DNA of 64,000 nucleotides from NCBI RefSeq assembly GCF_005217615.1, contig NZ_SZNK01000001.1:3864001-3928000 (forward strand), read 5' to 3'. The notes below the pieces were generated by a model that did not search any database, had not been told where the DNA came from, and was given only the letters and a program-made list of their open reading frames with translations. This document shows positions 7,391 through 15,656 of this stretch, one piece after another. The stretch is from Brevibacillus antibioticus (GTDB lineage: Bacteria; Bacillota; Bacilli; Brevibacillales; Brevibacillaceae). The position numbers were made by a program, and so were the translations under genes. Position 1 is the first letter of the stretch. Each line of letters starts with the position of its first letter.

Positions 7391-8725
7391 TTACTTCGTT
7401 TCTTTTACAATCGGAACACTACGTGTGAGGCTAGCCCACAGCAAACCTAACAGTGCGCCTGCAAAGGCTGGCACCAGCCAACCAATTCCTACTTTGTACA
7501 GTGGCAATTGTTCCAAGATTGGCGTCAGCGAGTCGATAGACAATCCAAGCTGGGAAGCTCCATCCAACAGACTGATAATAGCCGTTGCCGTGATCGCGCC
7601 TACGTATACGGCACGATGTCCATTGAACATCCGATCACAAAACGTCAGCAGCATCAGCACGATCGCCAGCGGATAAATCGCCATCAAGACAGGCACGGAG
7701 AAGGTAATCAGTTGCGTCAAGCCTACGTTAGCTACCGCAGCGCTGAACACACACAGGATTACAGCCATTTTTTTGTAGGAGATGCCAGGAATACGACTCG
7801 AGAAAAATTGACTGCATGCTGTGACGAGCCCAACCGAAGTGGTGAGGCAAGCAAGCGTAACAGCAGCTCCCAGCAGAAGCGAGCCTAACGGACCGAACAG
7901 TTGATGCACGACCCCGGTCAAAATTTGTCCACCATTTTCCGATTTCGCAAACGATACACTTGTGGCTCCCAAATAGCTGAGGGCAAGGTATACGAGTCCG
8001 AGTCCTGTAGCGGCGAGGATTCCGGCTTTGATCGTGGACCACATCACTTTTTTGCGATCGATGATGCCTCTATCCTGAACAGCCGTTGTTACTACCAGAC
8101 CAAATACCATCGCGGCCAACGCATCTAGCGTCAGATAGCCTTCGATAAAGCCTTTGAAAAATGCTGTATCCTGATAGGCGCCTGTCGGTTGTCCCACCTC
8201 ACCCAAAGGCGAAATGAGTGATTTGGCAAACATCAGACCAATGATGATCAAAAGAGCAGGTGTCAAGATTTTACCGATTCGATCCACCAGCTTGCTCGGG
8301 CTCAGACTCAACCAGAAGGTGATGGCAAAATAGACGATCGTGGTCATAAAAAGCGGTACCCAACTGCCTTTCATGGATTCAGGCAAATACGGAAACACGC
8401 CCATCTCAAAGGTTACTGTACCTGTCCGCGGAATCGCCATGAATGGCCCAATCGACAGATACACAATAAAGGTGAACACGACTGCAAACATCGGATGGAC
8501 TCTCGACGCCATTGTCTGCAAATTACCGCCAGCCAAGCCTACCGCAATAATTCCCAGTAAAGGCAGACCTACACCCGTAATCAAAAAACCGGCCATCGCG
8601 ATCCAAACATTATCTCCTGCAGCTTGTCCTAGCGCTGGCGGAAAAATCATGTTCCCTGCTCCAAAGAATAGGGCAAACAGCATCAAACCAATTGTAATTG
8701 TTTCTTTCATGGAAAGTTCTTTCAT
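7391..8725 (-). CDS. brnQ: Branched-chain amino acid:cation symporter BrnQ (LIVCS family)
   Basis: 444 residues, about 12 membrane segments. The LIVCS hallmark FALFFGAGNMIFPPALG sits in TM1, and the protein keeps the family length and the GTGTVTFE-like region in TM3 (AIPRTGTVTFEMG). It imports Leu, Ile and Val with Na+ or H+. The start at 8725 has GAGAGG upstream; the 24 extra N-terminal codons of the longer ORF lie in AT-rich leader DNA. A palindrome AATTTTTTAAAATT lies 78 bp upstream. Single-gene unit with its own terminator. Confidence 0.93.
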   Translation of the reverse strand: MKELSMKETITIGLMLFALFFGAGNMIFPPALGQAAGDNVWIAMAGFLITGVGLPLLGIIAVGLAGGNLQTMASRVHPMFAVVFTFIVYLSIGPFMAIPRTGTVTFEMGVFPYLPESMKGSWVPLFMTTIVYFAITFWLSLSPSKLVDRIGKILTPALLIIIGLMFAKSLISPLGEVGQPTGAYQDTAFFKGFIEGYLTLDALAAMVFGLVVTTAVQDRGIIDRKKVMWSTIKAGILAATGLGLVYLALSYLGATSVSFAKSENGGQILTGVVHQLFGPLGSLLLGAAVTLACLTTSVGLVTACSQFFSSRIPGISYKKMAVILCVFSAAVANVGLTQLITFSVPVLMAIYPLAIVLMLLTFCDRMFNGHRAVYVGAITATAIISLLDGASQLGLSIDSLTPILEQLPLYKVGIGWLVPAFAGALLGLLWASLTRSVPIVKETK

Positions 8726-8802
8726 ATGAATCCTCTCAATATTGTTTAATAAAATAAAATTTTCATTAGTATAACTTAAAATTAACTCACTATTCAAGCT
8801 TT

Positions 8803-8816
8803 AATTTTTTAAAATT
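8803..8816. promoter_or_regulatory. Perfect AT palindrome upstream of brnQ
   Basis: AATTTTTTAAAATT is a perfect palindrome in the AT-rich brnQ leader. It is similar in style to the CodY box (AATTTTCWGAAAATT) but misses its central bases, so CodY binding is only a guess based on brnQ being a usual CodY target. Confidence 0.3.
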
Positions 8817-8844
8817 ATTGAACTTTTGTTAAAAATGAAAGTTT

Positions 8845-9774
8845 TTACAGGTCAAATACCTCTTTTCTCTTGATCGCCCCCACTGCTTCCCATACGTACA
8901 GACAATAGATACTGCGCCATGGAGCCCACTTTTCCCCTAGCTTACGAATATCGTTTTCATTTGGCTTCGAGTTCATTCCATAGAGGTGAATAATTCCATT
9001 TCGCAAACCGATGTCAGCAGCTGGCAACAAGTCTGGATGCCCCATCCCAAACATGAGCAGGCACTCTACTGTCCACCGTCCAATTCCTCGCAGCGAAGTG
9101 AGGTAAGTAATGATTTCCTCGTCACTCATTGTCCATAGTCTCTCCAAATCTACTGTTCCATTCACAATGGCACGGGCGAAATCGATAATATACTCCGCTT
9201 TTCGTTGACTAAATTGCAGCGTACGCAAATCCTCTACAGTCAACCTCGCTACAGCATCAGGCGTTGGAAAAGCGATGATGCCCCCGCCGTTTTGGTTTTC
9301 TACTGGGTCACCTGCCAGTGTCACCAGCCTCTCGGTCAAATTGGCTGCAAAGGTCAGATTGATTTGCTGCCCGATAATCGTCTTGACCATGCATTGAAAC
9401 AAATCGGCATCCAGCATAAGACGAAGACCGCGAAACCGCTCGGTCAGAATGGCGAGCTCACTCTCCTCCCTCATCTGCTCGTAAATAACGGATAGATCCA
9501 AATCGGCACAAAATGTACGGCGGATCATTTTTTCTAGCAGCTGCTGGTCTGTCGCGGACAAAATCGCCTGTGTCTCGTAGTGTAATGCAGGTTCTTCCAA
9601 GCTGCCCATAAATTTCATATGGACCAGAACAGGCCGTAAGCCGATACGAAAGACGCGCTCTAGGCTATTTTTTTCTTTATTCACTCGTATCTGCGTATCT
9701 GGATGTGTCTCAAGACGCCGAAGCAGCCGGTCAAAAGAATACGGAGGAGTAAGCGGAATAATCCGATAATTCAC
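8845..9774 (-). CDS. DNA-3-methyladenine glycosylase II, AlkA-type HhH-GPD glycosylase
   Basis: 309 residues. The N-terminal AlkA_N-like region (about 1-120) precedes the HhH-GPD fold. The hairpin SLRGIGRWTVECLLMFG lies around residues 226-243 and the catalytic Asp is Asp254 in PAADIGL. It excises alkylated bases in base excision repair. Start GTG at 9774 with AAAGGTGAG upstream. A terminator separates it from the upstream proline dehydrogenase gene, so it is probably transcribed separately. Confidence 0.9.
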   Translation of the reverse strand: MNYRIIPLTPPYSFDRLLRRLETHPDTQIRVNKEKNSLERVFRIGLRPVLVHMKFMGSLEEPALHYETQAILSATDQQLLEKMIRRTFCADLDLSVIYEQMREESELAILTERFRGLRLMLDADLFQCMVKTIIGQQINLTFAANLTERLVTLAGDPVENQNGGGIIAFPTPDAVARLTVEDLRTLQFSQRKAEYIIDFARAIVNGTVDLERLWTMSDEEIITYLTSLRGIGRWTVECLLMFGMGHPDLLPAADIGLRNGIIHLYGMNSKPNENDIRKLGEKWAPWRSIYCLYVWEAVGAIKRKEVFDL

Positions 9775-9795
9775 GAGACTCTCACCTTTCCAGAT

Positions 9796-9828
9796 AAAAT
9801 AAAAACCTCCGGAGAATCCTCCGAAGGT
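9796..9828 (-). terminator. Rho-independent terminator of proline dehydrogenase
   Basis: Minus strand: ACCTTCGGAGG and CCTCCGAAGGT-like arms (CTCCGGAGGT with a G-U pair), loop ATT, followed by TTTTTATTTT. It lies only 22 bp past the proline dehydrogenase stop and just before the alkA-like gene. Confidence 0.85.
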
Positions 9829-9849
9829 GTCAAGTATACTTCGCCAAAC

Positions 9850-10770
9850 TTATTTCGTAAACATCCCTTTGAGAACAAATTTTACGTTTGCTGGACTTTC
9901 TGCCAAACGGCGCATGAAATATCCGTACCAGTCGTTTCCATACGGTACATAAACACGCATTTTATAGCCTTCGCGAGCCAAATCAATTTGGGACTGCGTA
10001 CGAATACCATACAACATTTGGAATTCAAACTGTGTACGCGGGATGCTGTGTTCCTTTTCCAGCTTTTTCACAAAATCAATGATGTTGTCATCATGAGTTG
10101 CCACAGCAGCGTACCCGCCGTTCAACAGATGCTGCTTAATGATTTTTTTGTAGTTCTCATCTACATCTGGCTTGTTCGGGTAAGCGACTTCAGGAGACTC
10201 CTTGTATGCTCCTTTTACGAGACGGAAGTTCACTTTTTTGTCCTTCAAGCTGTCGATATCGTCCGATGCTTTGTAGAGATACGCCTGAATAACGGTTCCG
10301 ACGTTGTCGTACTCTTGCAGTAATTCGTTCAAAATCTCCATGGTCACCTGATTGTGTGCGTAGTCCTCCATGTCGATACGAACGAAAATGTTTCCGTTAT
10401 TCTTAGCCGAATCCAAAATGCGTCTCATGTTGTCCATGCAGAGCTCACGGCTGATGTCCAGACCGAGGGAAGTCATTTTCAACGAAAGATTGCAATCGAC
10501 ACCGGATTGATGGATCGCTTCCAGTGTTTTAATGCAATAGTCAGCAGACTCGTTTGCTTCTTCTACGCTGAACACGAATTCGCCCAGATGATCCAGTGTG
10601 CACACGAGACCTTGCTGGTTCAGCTTGCGTACGGCGTTGATTGCCTCCGCGATTGTTTGACCAGATACAAAGCGGCTCGCTCCAAAGCGCAGACCCCACT
10701 TTTTTGCGGCAGAATTTAAGGTTTTGTTTTTGGATAAAAATAGAAAGAAATCCTTCATCGCTTGTTCCAT
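9850..10770 (-). CDS. Proline dehydrogenase (monofunctional, PutB/FadM type)
   Basis: 306 residues, the usual length of monofunctional Gram-positive enzymes. It oxidises proline to pyrroline-5-carboxylate with FAD on the inner face of the membrane. TIM-barrel signatures are visible: FRLVKGAYKE and the C-terminal YFMRRLAESPANVKFVL, whose Arg pair binds the proline carboxylate. Start at 10770 with GGAGGAG upstream. A sigma-54-type promoter lies 42 bp upstream and the divergent neighbour is a sigma-54 activator, so induction by that activator is likely. No P5C dehydrogenase gene is present here. Confidence 0.93.
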   Translation of the reverse strand: MEQAMKDFFLFLSKNKTLNSAAKKWGLRFGASRFVSGQTIAEAINAVRKLNQQGLVCTLDHLGEFVFSVEEANESADYCIKTLEAIHQSGVDCNLSLKMTSLGLDISRELCMDNMRRILDSAKNNGNIFVRIDMEDYAHNQVTMEILNELLQEYDNVGTVIQAYLYKASDDIDSLKDKKVNFRLVKGAYKESPEVAYPNKPDVDENYKKIIKQHLLNGGYAAVATHDDNIIDFVKKLEKEHSIPRTQFEFQMLYGIRTQSQIDLAREGYKMRVYVPYGNDWYGYFMRRLAESPANVKFVLKGMFTK

Positions 10771-10811
10771 CGTTGACTGTCTCCTCCTCAACGTACTCTG
10801 TCCACTTCTAC

Positions 10812-10829
10812 AAGCATGAATCGTGCCAA
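10812..10829 (-). promoter_or_regulatory. Sigma-54 (-24/-12) promoter of the proline dehydrogenase gene
   Basis: Minus strand TTGGCACGATTCATGCTT. The GG and GC doublets are exactly 10 bp apart and the match to TGGCAC-N5-TTGCW has a single mismatch. It lies upstream of a catabolic gene and opposite a GAFTGA-type activator. Confidence 0.82.
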
Positions 10830-10900
10830 CTATTTCACGTAAGCGCTATCGTGATGTCCATCCGACACATTTAACACATATGTACATTGCGTGTCTATTC

Positions 10901-10926
10901 TTGTACACTTTTGATTAGATGTACAA
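10901..10926. promoter_or_regulatory. Inverted repeat, candidate activator-binding site
   Basis: TTGTACA-N12-TGTACAA, a perfect 7-bp dyad, with a further TGTACA at 10881-10886. It sits 75-100 bp upstream of the sigma-54 -24 element, the usual place for an enhancer-type site, and just upstream of the activator gene, so it may also allow autoregulation. Binding is inferred. Confidence 0.45.
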
Positions 10927-10971
10927 CAGGGACGATCCTTTTTCCTGTTAGTTTGGATAAGAGGTGACAAT

Positions 10972-12702
10972 TTGAAACCGTTATTTTCGTTGGACAGTAC
11001 GCTCTCTTCCTTTGCGATTCCGATTCCACCTGATATTGTCAAAATACGCACAGGAGAAACTGTGGGTGAATGGGTGGATAAAGAACGAAAGGGCAGAGTA
11101 GTCGTCGTCGCTTCTACAACTACGCTCGAACAATCTATCTGCCACATTCTCGCTGGCCTGGGCGTTTCTGATCTGCCGACACTCGTCATCGTGGATGAAC
11201 AAGGGACTCCGACGGGAATGGTCGAGCCCTACCAGCTCATGACTGCCTTTGTCGTGTTGACCCAAAACCAGTCTGCCCTGCTCCGTACCTTGATGGATAC
11301 GATGAGTGAGGCTGTCACAATCGTGGACTCCCGCAATGTCGTCCAACACTGGAATCGGGCAGCAGAAACAATTTATGAAATCGATCACGCCAGGGTCGTC
11401 GGAACCTCGCTCGATGAGCACTTCGCGAGTGAATCGATTCGCCTGCTCGATGCGCTGCGCCAAGGGACATCTGTTCAACGTGTGTATCACATTCCTCGGC
11501 CTGATAGTCATGTACTCATTAATGCGGCACCGATTCGCCGTGAGGGTGAGATTATCGGTGCGATTTCCATCGAACAGGATATTACCGAGCTGGTTCGTCT
11601 TAATGAAGAATTAGCACATACGACGGCGCATCTCCATAATTTGCAGCAAGAGATGAGTCGGTTTCAGGCAGCAGACGATCCTTTTTACGCAATCAAAGGT
11701 CATTCCGCCTCGATTCAATCCGCTATTGGTTCCGCTAAAAAAGTGGCGCAGACGGATGCGACTGTGCTGATTTATGGAGAAAGCGGCGTTGGGAAAGAGC
11801 TGTTTGCCCAAGCCATTCATCAGGCAAGTCGCCGACATGAGAAGCCTTTTATTGCGATCAACTGCGGTGCCATTCCTGCTGCACTGTTCGAAAGTGAGCT
11901 GTTTGGTTATCAAGGCGGCGCTTTTACCGGAGCCGAGAAAAAAGGCAAGCCTGGCAAGCTGGAGCTGGCACATGGCGGGACGCTTTTCCTCGATGAAATA
12001 GGAGAACTGCCACTAGAACTACAGGTCAAGCTACTTCGCGCCTTACAGGAACGACAGTTTTACCGTGTAGGCGGAACAGAACCAATCACCGTCAATACAC
12101 GGATCGTAGCGGCGACAAACAGACAACTGGAGCAAATGGTTGCAGACGGTCGTTTTCGCGAGGACCTGTATTATCGGCTGAACGTTTTTTCTCTGGAAAT
12201 CCCGCCACTGCGCGAACGACGTGAGGATTTGCCAGAGCTCGTGCAAATTTTCATTCATGAGTATTCCGTGGCCCATGACCAATCCGTACCACGCATCTCT
12301 CCCGAAGTCATGCAAGCGTTGTTCGAATACACTTGGCCGGGCAACATCCGACAGCTTCGCAACGTCATTGAACGTCTGTCGATCCTGCAAGAAAACGGCG
12401 TCATTTTGTCTGAGCATCTGCCATCTGTCATTCGCAGTCACACAGAACCCTCACATGTCTCTCTGCACACGCCGATGGGGGGAACGTATGCACCGCCGAC
12501 TACGACACCGCCGTCCATCATCCGTCCGTCGATTGCGTACCCTTCTCCACCTGCGAACGAAAAAGAGCGCATTCTGGCAGCGTTGGAGCGCACATACGGC
12601 AACAAAAAAGCAGCAGCCGAGCTGCTCGGCGTATCTCGCGGCACCCTTTACAATAAAATGAAGAAGTTCAATATAAACGAGGAGTCTTTCAAATGGGATT
12701 GA
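10972..12702 (+). CDS. Sigma-54-dependent transcriptional activator (CBS-like, PAS, AAA+, Fis HTH)
   Basis: 576 residues. N-terminal CBS-like segment (about 1-95), PAS sensor (about 100-205), AAA+ sigma-54 interaction domain (about 230-465) with Walker A GESGVGKE, the GAFTGA loop that contacts sigma-54, Walker B TLFLDEIGEL, and a Fis-type HTH at the end (AAAELLGVSRGTLYNKMKKF). A Pro/Thr-rich linker lies before the HTH. It starts at TTG 10972 behind GAGGTGACAA. The divergent sigma-54 promoter strongly suggests that it activates proline dehydrogenase, perhaps sensing proline. Its end overlaps the next regulator gene. Confidence 0.92.
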   Translation: MKPLFSLDSTLSSFAIPIPPDIVKIRTGETVGEWVDKERKGRVVVVASTTTLEQSICHILAGLGVSDLPTLVIVDEQGTPTGMVEPYQLMTAFVVLTQNQSALLRTLMDTMSEAVTIVDSRNVVQHWNRAAETIYEIDHARVVGTSLDEHFASESIRLLDALRQGTSVQRVYHIPRPDSHVLINAAPIRREGEIIGAISIEQDITELVRLNEELAHTTAHLHNLQQEMSRFQAADDPFYAIKGHSASIQSAIGSAKKVAQTDATVLIYGESGVGKELFAQAIHQASRRHEKPFIAINCGAIPAALFESELFGYQGGAFTGAEKKGKPGKLELAHGGTLFLDEIGELPLELQVKLLRALQERQFYRVGGTEPITVNTRIVAATNRQLEQMVADGRFREDLYYRLNVFSLEIPPLRERREDLPELVQIFIHEYSVAHDQSVPRISPEVMQALFEYTWPGNIRQLRNVIERLSILQENGVILSEHLPSVIRSHTEPSHVSLHTPMGGTYAPPTTTPPSIIRPSIAYPSPPANEKERILAALERTYGNKKAAAELLGVSRGTLYNKMKKFNINEESFKWD

Positions 12703-13835
12703 TCACATGGTCGGATGATACGTATCAAATCCATTATGCCGGGGAAACGATTGTCCTTTTGCCGAAGGAATACGCCTTGTTTCAATTTCTGTATACGTGG
12801 AAAAACCGTGCCTTTTCACGGAGTGATTTGCTAGATCGCGTCTGGCCGCTGGAAGAGCCTACTGACCGTACTGTCGACGATCACATTTACCGCTTGCGGA
12901 AAAAACTACAAAAGTGGTCGCATCTGTTCACGATTGATACGGTCCGAGGAGTAGGCTATCGGCTTACACTAAAAGAGCAGCCATCGCCTAGTCCATCCGT
13001 TTTAACCAGTGATTTCTCAGAGAACATCCAGAGGATGCTAACCACCTACCACGGCATGGGTATGGGGGCCGCTTTGCAGACACTCTATGCGAATCAGCAA
13101 GTGCTTGGCTTCCAGATGGACTCTTTTTATGCTACCTATTTGCGGTTTGTTGGCGGTGCCTTCGGCTGGTTTGTCGAGGATAAAACTACCCCCATATCGG
13201 ACAAGCTGTTTTATTTGTTCCATTTATACCTTATGACAGAAATTGACTCGCAAAAAACATTAGAAATTTTACAATGGGCTCTGAAAAACGCGAAAAATAT
13301 GCCTGAAAATTATCAGGATGAGATGCAGATCACCGCAATCAGTGTCTACGCCCAAGCCAAAGAATGGGAGCGAGCAAAAAAACAGTTGCTTCCAGCCAGA
13401 GAGGTTGTTGAGCGAGTCAATTCACCCGGCTTTCAACTCTTTTTTCAAGCGCAAGAAGCCCTCTTGTATCTGCTCATCGGTGAGGTTGACGAGGCTGAGA
13501 AAGTCATTCAACGCTCTGAGGATATCTTGCAAGAACTCCCTATGCAGCGTGAACTCGGCAGCTTTACTATTACGCGCGGTCTTTGTCTGTACCATCGACA
13601 GGAGCTTGCCAAGGCGCGACGCTTGGTCGATGAAGGTCTGGAGGTCTTACGAAGCACCAAGTTCGTCCCCCACCTCATTTATGGCACACAAATGATCTTG
13701 TTGTTCTTGAAAGACTTCGGCTACGATGCAGAATGGGAGCGCAAATACCAGAAAATCTGGACAGAATTATCCGAAGAGTACAAGTTCGACTACTTGCAAA
13801 AAAAGATTCGTGCCATCATCTCATCCACTATCTGA
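12693..13835 (+). CDS. Winged-helix regulator with C-terminal TPR-like helical domain
   Basis: 380 residues. The first 100 or so form an OmpR-type winged helix (LLPKEYALFQFLYTWKNRAF, then TVDDHIYRLRKKLQKW and VRGVGYRLTL), but there is no receiver domain. The remaining 270 residues are helical with TPR-like repeats (for example VIQRSEDILQELP). The layout recalls SARP/BTAD-like regulators. It overlaps the sigma-54 activator by 10 bp (ATG inside its last codons, GAGGAG upstream), so the two are co-translated. Target unknown; the proline genes or the downstream exporter are candidates. Confidence 0.85.
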   Translation: MGLITWSDDTYQIHYAGETIVLLPKEYALFQFLYTWKNRAFSRSDLLDRVWPLEEPTDRTVDDHIYRLRKKLQKWSHLFTIDTVRGVGYRLTLKEQPSPSPSVLTSDFSENIQRMLTTYHGMGMGAALQTLYANQQVLGFQMDSFYATYLRFVGGAFGWFVEDKTTPISDKLFYLFHLYLMTEIDSQKTLEILQWALKNAKNMPENYQDEMQITAISVYAQAKEWERAKKQLLPAREVVERVNSPGFQLFFQAQEALLYLLIGEVDEAEKVIQRSEDILQELPMQRELGSFTITRGLCLYHRQELAKARRLVDEGLEVLRSTKFVPHLIYGTQMILLFLKDFGYDAEWERKYQKIWTELSEEYKFDYLQKKIRAIISSTI

Positions 13836-13847
13836 TATTCCTCTGAC

Positions 13848-13894
13848 AAATCCCTTTTATCATCGAGTTAACAGATCGATGGAGGGATTTTTTT
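13848..13894 (+). terminator. Terminator-like hairpin that also holds the SD of the next gene
   Basis: AAATCCC (13848-13854) pairs with GGGATTT (13884-13890) and CATCG with CGATG inside it, followed by a T-run. It looks like the terminator of the regulator operon. The 3' arm contains GGAGGG, the only SD for the MFS gene whose TTG start lies in the T-run. Confidence 0.6.
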
Positions 13895-15149
13895 GTTAAA
13901 GGAAAATAGAACGTTTCGCACGCTGTTCATCTCTTACGGACTGTCTACGCTGGGCGATTGGTTTGATTTTATTGCGGTATCCATCCTATTGGGGTTTGTG
14001 TGGAAAGTTGATCCGATGACGATGGCCCTCCTGCCCGTTGCTTATGCAGCTCCAAGCATTTTGCTCGGTCAGTTTGCCGGGGTGCTTGCAGATCGGGTGA
14101 ACAAGGTACGTATGATCATGGCCATGAATATCATTCAGGCTACTCTCACTCTGCTCCTGCTTGCCATGCCCACTCCGCTCTGGTTCCTGGTGGTCGTTGC
14201 CCTGCGTTCGGGTGCCTCTGTTTTCAATGATCCGGCGCAACAGACCTTGACGCGTCAGATCGTACCTGAGAAGCAATTGTTACAAGCCTCTGCTTTGAAT
14301 GGAGCCGTATACCAGATGGGGAAATTGATTGGTCCACTTGCCGGAGGATTGGTAGCGGCGGTTTTTGCCCCCGCCATTTGTCTGATGGTTAATGCTTCGA
14401 CATTCCTTCTCTCTACTGGATTTCTGTTCACGATTCGTAAAGTGGAGAATACGTTGTCTCGTACATCCGTAGAAGAGCAGCCTCTCCCTTATCGTCAAGC
14501 ATGGCAAGAAGGCTGGCGCATCTTTTTGCAAAACCGTGTCCTGTTGTTCAGCACGATCTTCGCAACCATTACCTCCTTGGCGATTCAGTTGGCGGATACA
14601 CAGTTTCCCGTGATCTTCCGCGAGAAGCTGCCCGACCATCCGGAAATGCTCGGGTTTACGGTCAGTGTCATTGGATTAGGCGCACTTGTCACCGTCACCT
14701 GTCTCCATCGCTTAAAAGAGATTCGTTCCTATGGCTGGGTGCTGGGCGGTGGCGTTTTGCTCATCGGAATTAGTTTTTCGTGGATTGGTTTTTTTCAGCC
14801 AGGTAATGGCATGTATTGGTTGCTGATTCCTGCTATATTGGCTGGAGTCGGAACAGGTTTGACTTCGATCGGCGCCAATTATCTGGTACAAAAAGAAAGT
14901 CCCCCGCAAGCACTAGGCCGCGTGAGGGGAATTATCGATTCATTGACGAGCGCCACTTTCATTATTGCTCCGTTGCTCGGTGGCGTCATTATGACCATCT
15001 GGGGTCCAAACACCGCTTTTTTATGGGTCGGAATGTTAATCGCTACGATTGGCGGAGGCGCTGTCCTCTTACAGCGCTGGATTTGGGGGAAACGAACAAA
15101 AGACGTGACTGTCTCGACAGCTACAGCTGGATCGGAACGAGCCGGATAA
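13893..15149 (+). CDS. MFS transporter (MFS_3-like, predicted exporter)
   Basis: 418 residues, about 12 membrane segments. N-terminal TLFISYGLSTLGDWFDFIAV is the typical opening of the MefA/EntS-like branch of MFS exporters. Start TTG at 13893, six nucleotides after GGAGGG; no other start fits the family's N-terminus. Because the SD lies in a terminator-like stem, expression may depend on read-through and stem opening. Substrate unknown. Confidence 0.88.
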   Translation: MLKENRTFRTLFISYGLSTLGDWFDFIAVSILLGFVWKVDPMTMALLPVAYAAPSILLGQFAGVLADRVNKVRMIMAMNIIQATLTLLLLAMPTPLWFLVVVALRSGASVFNDPAQQTLTRQIVPEKQLLQASALNGAVYQMGKLIGPLAGGLVAAVFAPAICLMVNASTFLLSTGFLFTIRKVENTLSRTSVEEQPLPYRQAWQEGWRIFLQNRVLLFSTIFATITSLAIQLADTQFPVIFREKLPDHPEMLGFTVSVIGLGALVTVTCLHRLKEIRSYGWVLGGGVLLIGISFSWIGFFQPGNGMYWLLIPAILAGVGTGLTSIGANYLVQKESPPQALGRVRGIIDSLTSATFIIAPLLGGVIMTIWGPNTAFLWVGMLIATIGGGAVLLQRWIWGKRTKDVTVSTATAGSERAG

Positions 15150-15212
15150 TTTTATCGTCCCCTTCTCTGTTGAGTAGCATCTAGGTGCCAATGTCGTATT
15201 ACCGCTTTGCAG

Positions 15213-15237
15213 GAGGGGGTTTTCATCCCCTCTTTTT
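15213..15237 (+). terminator. Rho-independent terminator of the MFS gene
   Basis: GAGGGG, 8-nt loop, CCCCTC, five T. Confidence 0.85.
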
Positions 15238-15374
15238 GCTGTTCACCAGAAATGACCGGCCTGTCATAACATAGGGATAATGAGTCGGACCGATTTGATT
15301 TACCAGAGAGGCCTTTCCGTTTTTCTTTATCTTTCTTCTTTTGATGCCTTTCAAATGTTGACTGAAGCCGCGTA

Positions 15375-15577
15375 GGAAGAAGCGGATTTCCAGTCCAAGC
15401 GCCTCTGGAGCCCTACCCAGCGAAGGAATGAATGTCGGGGGTTTTCAGCTTCAACCTCTGAAAATTCATCCTCGAACCTCTACTTTTGAAGCGCTCCCGA
15501 CATTCATTCCGTAGCGAACAGTCCCCGCCTCCCTGCAGGGCGTAGGCCGAAGCGTAGACTGGAAATCCGCTTCTTCC
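15375..15577 (+). repeat. Family A structured repeat, copy A1
   Basis: Nested hairpin element between convergent genes. Outer stem: 15375-15395 pairs perfectly over 21 bp with 15557-15577 (GGAAGAAGCGG.../...CCGCTTCTTCC). Middle stem: 15425-15439 with 15496-15510, 15 bp perfect (GGAATGAATGTCGGG). Inner: GCTTCAA with TTGAAGC, and TTTTCAG with CTGAAAA. Between middle and right outer arm lies GGGCGTAGGCCGAAGCGTAG, also present in copy A3 and the 4.4-kb fragment. The flank TCCACYACAGC after the right arm is conserved too. No ORF. Confidence 0.9.
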
Positions 15578-15613
15578 CTCCACCACAGCCCTTCCCTATT
15601 CACCAAAAATGGC

Positions 15614-15645
15614 AAAAAAAAAAATTGGTCCCCATTGAACCAATT
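15614..15645 (-). terminator. Rho-independent terminator of the PilZ gene
   Basis: Minus strand: TTGGT, loop, ACCAA inside AATTGGT...ACCAATT, then eleven T. Confidence 0.8.
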
Positions 15646-15656
15646 AACGAAAAGAC

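Noticed and set aside
8803..8816. CodY box at brnQ
   Set aside because: The palindrome lacks the central bases of the CodY consensus (four mismatches); kept only as an unassigned palindrome.
15375..15577. Repeats A and B as CRISPR or REP/RAYT elements
   Set aside because: Copies are single or paired, about 200 bp long with nested stems, without short regularly spaced units, cas genes or a RAYT transposase.
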